Assembly (NCBI GenBank): GCA_913060845.1
Contig: CAJXVF010000048.1
Span: forward strand, 1-9,509
DNA length: 9,509 nt
Direction: 5' to 3'
Origin: an uncultured Alphaproteobacteria bacterium
Lineage (GTDB): Bacteria > Pseudomonadota > Alphaproteobacteria > Bin95
A program made the translations under genes and the position numbers. Positions 6,645 to 9,509 of this stretch are shown here, piece after piece (the first letter of the stretch is position 1; each line of letters begins with the position of its first letter). Below the pieces are notes generated by a model that was not told the origin of the DNA, made no database searches, and saw nothing but the letters and a program-made list of their open reading frames with translations.

Positions 6645-7859
6645 ATGTTTCGCATTCCACCGCTAGCGCTCCGTTCAGAGTCGCTGGCCGTTATCATCCT
6701 GCTGACCGCACTAACCGCCGTCACGCCGCTTTCCATCGATATGCCCCTGCCGGCACTGCCTATGCTGGCGGAGGCACTGAGCGCGCCAGCAGATCAGGCG
6801 CAGCTGCTGGTTGGCGTGTTCCTTGCAGGATTTGCCTGTGCGCAACTCATTGCGGGTCCGCTATCCGACAGGTTTGGACGGCGGCCCATTCTTCTGATTG
6901 GCCTCACCGCTTACCTAATCCTGAGCGCGGCAGCATCAGTCGCGGCCAATCTCGAAACCCTGCTGGTGATCAGATTGTTCCAAGGCATCGCTGCATGTGC
7001 AGCCCCGGTTGCTGCGCGAGCGATTGTTGCAGACGTCCACGAAGGCCCAGCTGCACAGCGTGCAATGTCGATCGTCACGGCGGGGATGGGGTTTGCGCCG
7101 GTGCTCGCTCCATCTATTGGCGCACTGGTGCTGGAGTTCACGGATTGGCGTGGCATTTTCTGGACGCTTACGGCGACAGCGTTGGCTTTGCTACTGGTCG
7201 TGTGGATGTTCCTCAGGGAAACCCGCCCAACAGACAAGATTGCTAGCCTCAATCTCGGCGTTCTGCTCCGACAGTATTTTGAAATTGGAACGGCGCGGAA
7301 GTTTCTGGATTACGCGCTGCCGTCGATGTTCGCGGGCGGCGCACTCTTCACGTTCCTATCGGCTGGTACATTCGTCCTGCAGGAAGAACTTGGCGTCACG
7401 ACCCGGCATTTTGGGTTCATGTTTGCTGGCGTCATGCTCGGATTCGTTTCGGGTGCCACGCTGGCTGGAATTTATTCGCCGAAGTTGGGCATCGATAAAT
7501 CCATCCTGCTAGGCCTCGTGTTCTCCACGATTGGTGGTGCTGTGATGTTGGTGCTCTGGGTTATTGGAATATCCCATTGGGCAGCGATTATCTTGCCGAT
7601 GGCCTGCGTCATGTTCGGGATGGGCATTTTGAGGCCAAATAGTATTGCTGGCTCAATGGCTGGTTTCCGCCATGTTGCAGGCTCGGCATCAGCGCTTATT
7701 GGGTTCTTTCAGATGACAGCAGGCGCAACAGCGGGCTTGCTACTCTTGCTTCTGCCCTATCACCCGGGCGATGTCATGCCGATATTGGTCGCGACTTACC
7801 CGGCCCTTAGCCTGCTGGTTTTTGGGCTTATGCGGACGGAGCAAACAAAGACGCGTTGA
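6645..7859 (+). CDS. MFS transporter, Bcr/CflA-type multidrug exporter
   Basis: A 404-residue inner-membrane protein with about 12 hydrophobic segments, the length usual for DHA1 family drug:proton antiporters of the Bcr/CflA group. Seen in order: first helix at about 14-33 with the conserved aspartate after it (SIDMPLPALP, 30-39), motif A GPLSDRFGRRP at 71-81, the fourth-helix arginine in IRLFQG (109-114), Asp130 after it, the fifth-helix antiporter-like stretch APVLAPSIGALV (151-162), and WRGIFW (168-173). The FLRETRP sequence (189-195) begins the central cytoplasmic loop. Its ATG immediately follows the stop of the hydroxylase gene and has no strong ribosome-binding site of its own, which points to translational coupling. 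Substrate is unknown; export of a product connected with the hydroxylase is only a possibility suggested by the arrangement. Confidence 0.88.
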   Translation: MFRIPPLALRSESLAVIILLTALTAVTPLSIDMPLPALPMLAEALSAPADQAQLLVGVFLAGFACAQLIAGPLSDRFGRRPILLIGLTAYLILSAAASVAANLETLLVIRLFQGIAACAAPVAARAIVADVHEGPAAQRAMSIVTAGMGFAPVLAPSIGALVLEFTDWRGIFWTLTATALALLLVVWMFLRETRPTDKIASLNLGVLLRQYFEIGTARKFLDYALPSMFAGGALFTFLSAGTFVLQEELGVTTRHFGFMFAGVMLGFVSGATLAGIYSPKLGIDKSILLGLVFSTIGGAVMLVLWVIGISHWAAIILPMACVMFGMGILRPNSIAGSMAGFRHVAGSASALIGFFQMTAGATAGLLLLLLPYHPGDVMPILVATYPALSLLVFGLMRTEQTKTR

Positions 7860-7894
7860 CAGGTTCGCCCGGGGTCGGTATTCACGCCGCTTCG

Positions 7895-7922
7895 ATGCAT
7901 TCGGGTTCGCCCAGTAATGCAT
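7895..7922. terminator. Hairpin between the MFS gene and tRNA-Leu
   Basis: ATGCATT (7895-7901) pairs perfectly with AATGCAT (7916-7922), and inside it GGG (7903-7905) pairs with CCC (7910-7912) around TTCG. It ends two bases before the mature 5' end of the tRNA. No T-run follows, so it is a poor intrinsic terminator. It could protect the 3' end of the MFS message, or be part of the tRNA leader. Confidence 0.35.
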
Positions 7923-7923
7923 T

Positions 7924-8010
7924 GCCCAGGTGGCGGAATTGGTAGACGCGCAGGTTTCAGGTACCTGTGGCCGTAAGGTCGTGGAAGTTCGAGTCTTCTC
8001 CTGGGCACCA
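7924..8010 (+). tRNA. tRNA-Leu (anticodon CAG)
   Basis: An 87-base class II tRNA including an encoded CCA end. The acceptor stem GCCCAGG (7924-7930) pairs with CCTGGGC (8000-8006), with discriminator A at 8007 and CCA at 8008-8010. The anticodon stem CAGGT/ACCTG (7951-7955, 7963-7967) holds the loop TTCAGGT with anticodon CAG at 7958-7960, reading CUG codons. A long variable arm (7968-7982) is typical of tRNA-Leu. The T arm GGAAG/CTTCT (7983-7987, 7995-7999) encloses TTCGAGT, with one G-T pair. The D arm contains GGTAGACGC as expected. Confidence 0.97.
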
Positions 8011-8014
8011 AAGA

Positions 8015-8031
8015 CTTTTCCGAAGGAAAAG
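8015..8031 (+). terminator. Possible weak terminator hairpin after tRNA-Leu
   Basis: CTTTTCC (8015-8021) and GGAAAAG (8025-8031) are perfectly complementary around GAA, four bases after the tRNA CCA. The stem is AT-rich and no T-run follows, so it may act in 3' processing rather than termination. CCGAAGGA (8020-8027) can instead pair, with one bulge, with TCCTTTCGG (8051-8059). Confidence 0.35.
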
Positions 8032-8093
8032 GCACAGAGTTCGAGATCAGTCCTTTCGGCTTCAGCAACTACCCTGAAATCAGTCATTAAATA

Positions 8094-8111
8094 TATCCCG
8101 TGCTAGGGATA
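8094..8111. promoter_or_regulatory. Short perfect dyad upstream of RNase D
   Basis: TATCCC (8094-8099) and GGGATA (8106-8111) form a six-base-pair dyad with a six-base spacer, 32 bases before the RNase D start. It lies in the AT-rich part of the 133-base gap where the promoter of rnd-lptC should be. It could be a regulator site or a leader hairpin; nothing here distinguishes these. Confidence 0.22.
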
Positions 8112-8143
8112 GCTATGCTGTTTTAAATAAAGGGCTTGGGCGA

Positions 8144-8776
8144 ATGACAAACTACCTCCATCAAGGCGATCTACCAGACGGTCTCGATTTTGGGGACGCT
8201 GTTGCGATCGATAGCGAAACCGCCGGCCTGCATCCAGTCCGCGACCGGCTCTGCGTAATTCAGCTATCGGCTGGCGACGGCGACGCCCACCTGGTCCAGT
8301 TCCCACGTCCGGCAGATGGTGCACCTGCTGACTATTCAGCACCTCGTCTTAAAGCTCTGCTTGCTGATGAGGGCGTTGAGAAGATCTTCCATTTTGGCCG
8401 GTTTGATATTGCTGTGATCCAGCGCGATCTCGGCATTCTGGTCTCACCAGTGTTTTGCACCAAAATCGCATCCAAATTTGTGCGAACCTATACGGACCGC
8501 CATGGCCTGCGCGATCTCTGCAACGAATTGCTTGGGGTTTCGATTTCAAAAGAGCAGCAGTCATCAGATTGGGGCGCGCCTGAATTGTCGGACGCCCAGG
8601 TTGGTTACGCGGCCAGTGATGTGCTGCACCTGCACAAACTGCGTGATGTGATGACGGCGCGGCTTATTCGCGAAGGCCGGATGGATTTGGCCCGTGCGAC
8701 GTTTGATTATCTACCCACACGGGCCAACCTCGATCTTCTGGGCTATGAAGCAGTCGATATTTTCGCCCACAGTTGA
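8144..8776 (+). CDS. rnd: Ribonuclease D-like 3'-5' exonuclease
   Basis: A DEDDy exonuclease of 210 residues that trims RNA 3' ends in the cytoplasm; RNase D family members act in tRNA 3' maturation. All catalytic positions are visible: AIDSETAGL with Asp23 and Glu25 (ExoI), HFGRFD with Asp88 (ExoII), and YAASD with Tyr155 and Asp159 (ExoIII). It consists of the exonuclease domain only. The HRDC domains of E. coli RNase D (about 375 residues) are absent, which is usual for the short alphaproteobacterial form and not a truncation here, because the frame ends naturally at TGA. AAGGG at 8130-8134, nine bases before the ATG, supports the start. It follows tRNA-Leu and precedes lptC by 66 bases, an order I associate with alphaproteobacterial genomes. 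Confidence 0.9.
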   Translation: MTNYLHQGDLPDGLDFGDAVAIDSETAGLHPVRDRLCVIQLSAGDGDAHLVQFPRPADGAPADYSAPRLKALLADEGVEKIFHFGRFDIAVIQRDLGILVSPVFCTKIASKFVRTYTDRHGLRDLCNELLGVSISKEQQSSDWGAPELSDAQVGYAASDVLHLHKLRDVMTARLIREGRMDLARATFDYLPTRANLDLLGYEAVDIFAHS

Positions 8777-8842
8777 TACATATGATGTCACAGGCGTATG
8801 CGGATTGGCCGGGCGCTGACGAATGGATGGTTGCCAACTTAA

Positions 8843-9466
8843 ATGGACGTCGCATTCAGACGGGCGCTTAGGAGCGAGAGAGCACGCTGGGGCAATGCAG
8901 AATGGGCGCGGAAACCCGCTAGCCCACGCATTGCGTCCGGCCTGCGTTGGGTGCTGCTCATCGCTGCCTGCGTGGTCCCGCTATGGATGGTCACAACGGA
9001 ACCATCGCGCATCCGCACCTCCACCGCAGCATCAGATCGCGTGATGCCGAACACACTGGCGATGACCAGCCCTTCATTAACTGGCGCTTTTGCTGATGGT
9101 CGGCGCTATCAGATCGTAGCGACAACCGCAGCCATGCAGTCACCGGACTCCCCTATTATCGCCCTTCAGGATGTGCGAGCGGCCATGCAAACTGAAGAAG
9201 GCGGTCGGCTTGATATCACGGCGAAACAAGGCCAATTCAATCGGATAGAAAATCGCATAGCACTTGAAGGCGATGTGGTGGCCAATCGGTCGGATGGATA
9301 TGAAGTGCGCAGTCAAACGGCTGATATTTGGGATGCAAACGGAGAGATCGCCGCCAAAACCCGAACGGAAACTGATATTTCCGGTCCTGAAGGTGCTGCC
9401 ACCTCTGCAGCTCTAGACGCTCGGCCAGGCCTTAGGTCTATCCAATTAGTCGGGCCTGTTAAGGTT
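8843..9466 (+). CDS. lptC: LptC, lipopolysaccharide export periplasmic protein (C-terminus cut by contig end)
   Basis: LptC bridges the inner-membrane LptB2FG transporter and periplasmic LptA, passing lipopolysaccharide to the outer membrane. The 208 real residues show a basic cytoplasmic N-terminus (1-34), one membrane anchor at about 35-51 (RWVLLIAACVVPLWMVT), and a periplasmic part with the repeated beta-strand pattern of the LptA/LptC jellyroll: GRRYQIVATTA (86-96), LQDVRAAM, GGRLDITAKQGQFNRIENRIALEGDVV (120-146), and YEVRSQTADIW. Position after rnd agrees with the common order rnd-lptC-lptA-lptB. The last natural codon ends at 9466; the following LSLIHI comes from adapter. An in-frame TAA immediately precedes the ATG, so this is the earliest ATG start. 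The ribosome-binding site is weak (GGATGG, 12 bases upstream), so coupling to upstream translation is possible. Confidence 0.85.
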
Positions 9467-9509
9467 CTGTCTCTTATACACATCTGACGCTGCCGACGAA
9501 TAGAGAGGT
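9467..9509 (-). other. Nextera i5 sequencing adapter (artefact)
   Basis: The reverse complement of the left-end adapter: mosaic end CTGTCTCTTATACACATCT (9467-9485), then GACGCTGCCGACGA, then the index ATAGAGAG and gt. It is not genomic. Read in the lptC frame it produces the contaminant peptide LSLIHI and a false stop. Confidence 0.98.

Noticed and set aside
7862..7912. Direct repeat GGTTCGCCC at 7862-7870 and 7904-7912
   Set aside because: Nine bases only, no third copy and no associated element; probably chance in GC-rich DNA.
7986..8045. Repeated AGTTCGAG at 7986-7993 and 8038-8045 as a possible integration (att) duplication at the tRNA
   Set aside because: Only eight bases are shared, there is no integrase gene, and the interval is too short to hold an integrated element.
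7740..8087. Minus-strand frames over tRNA-Leu giving RRRLELPRPYGHRYLKPARLPIPP
   Set aside because: This peptide is the antisense translation of tRNA-Leu and is a familiar false protein in databases. The tRNA explains the DNA fully.

Overview
The window is a 9.5 kb piece of an alphaproteobacterial chromosome, and both of its ends are library adapter. Bases 1-47 and 9467-9509 are Illumina Nextera i5 adapter (index CTCTCTAT plus the Tn5 mosaic end) in opposite orientation. About 9.4 kb (48-9466) is therefore biological, and the two outermost genes are cut by the assembly, not by biology. The alphaproteobacterial assignment is inferred from three things: a short RNase D without HRDC domains placed directly upstream of lptC, the taurine-pyruvate-type aminotransferase, and the general style of the proteins. 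Base composition looks even throughout (moderately GC-rich by eye), with no insertion sequence, phage gene, CRISPR array or plasmid function.

Layout, left to right. (1) 48-466, minus: the N-terminal third of a class III aminotransferase resembling taurine-pyruvate aminotransferase. (2) 693-1211, plus: a membrane-anchored TerB-like protein. (3) 1222-1401, minus: a 59-residue exported protein, easily missed because it is so small. (4) 1524-3401, plus: an ABC-F ATPase of the YheS type. (5) A minus-strand pair: a DUF429 protein (4688-5662) followed by a DegT-family PLP enzyme (3406-4644). (6) Divergent from that pair, a plus-strand pair: an LpxO-like aspartyl/asparaginyl beta-hydroxylase-family protein (5793-6644), whose stop codon directly abuts the start of a Bcr/CflA-type MFS exporter (6645-7859). 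(7) 7924-8010: tRNA-Leu(CAG) with encoded CCA. (8) 8144-8776: RNase D. (9) 8843-9466: LptC, cut by the right adapter.

Functionally this is mostly housekeeping and cell-envelope content: translation (ABC-F, tRNA-Leu), RNA processing (RNase D) and lipopolysaccharide export (LptC). The central four genes could act in envelope modification or small-molecule modification and export, but that is inference from families and arrangement. No stretch longer than 300 bases lacks a gene. The gaps at 467-692, 1402-1523, 5663-5792, 7860-7923, 8011-8143 and 8777-8842 hold ribosome-binding sites and several hairpins but no promoter I would defend strongly. I see no clear undescribed system. The least explained items are the 59-residue exported protein, the DUF429-DegT pair, and the hydroxylase-MFS pair.
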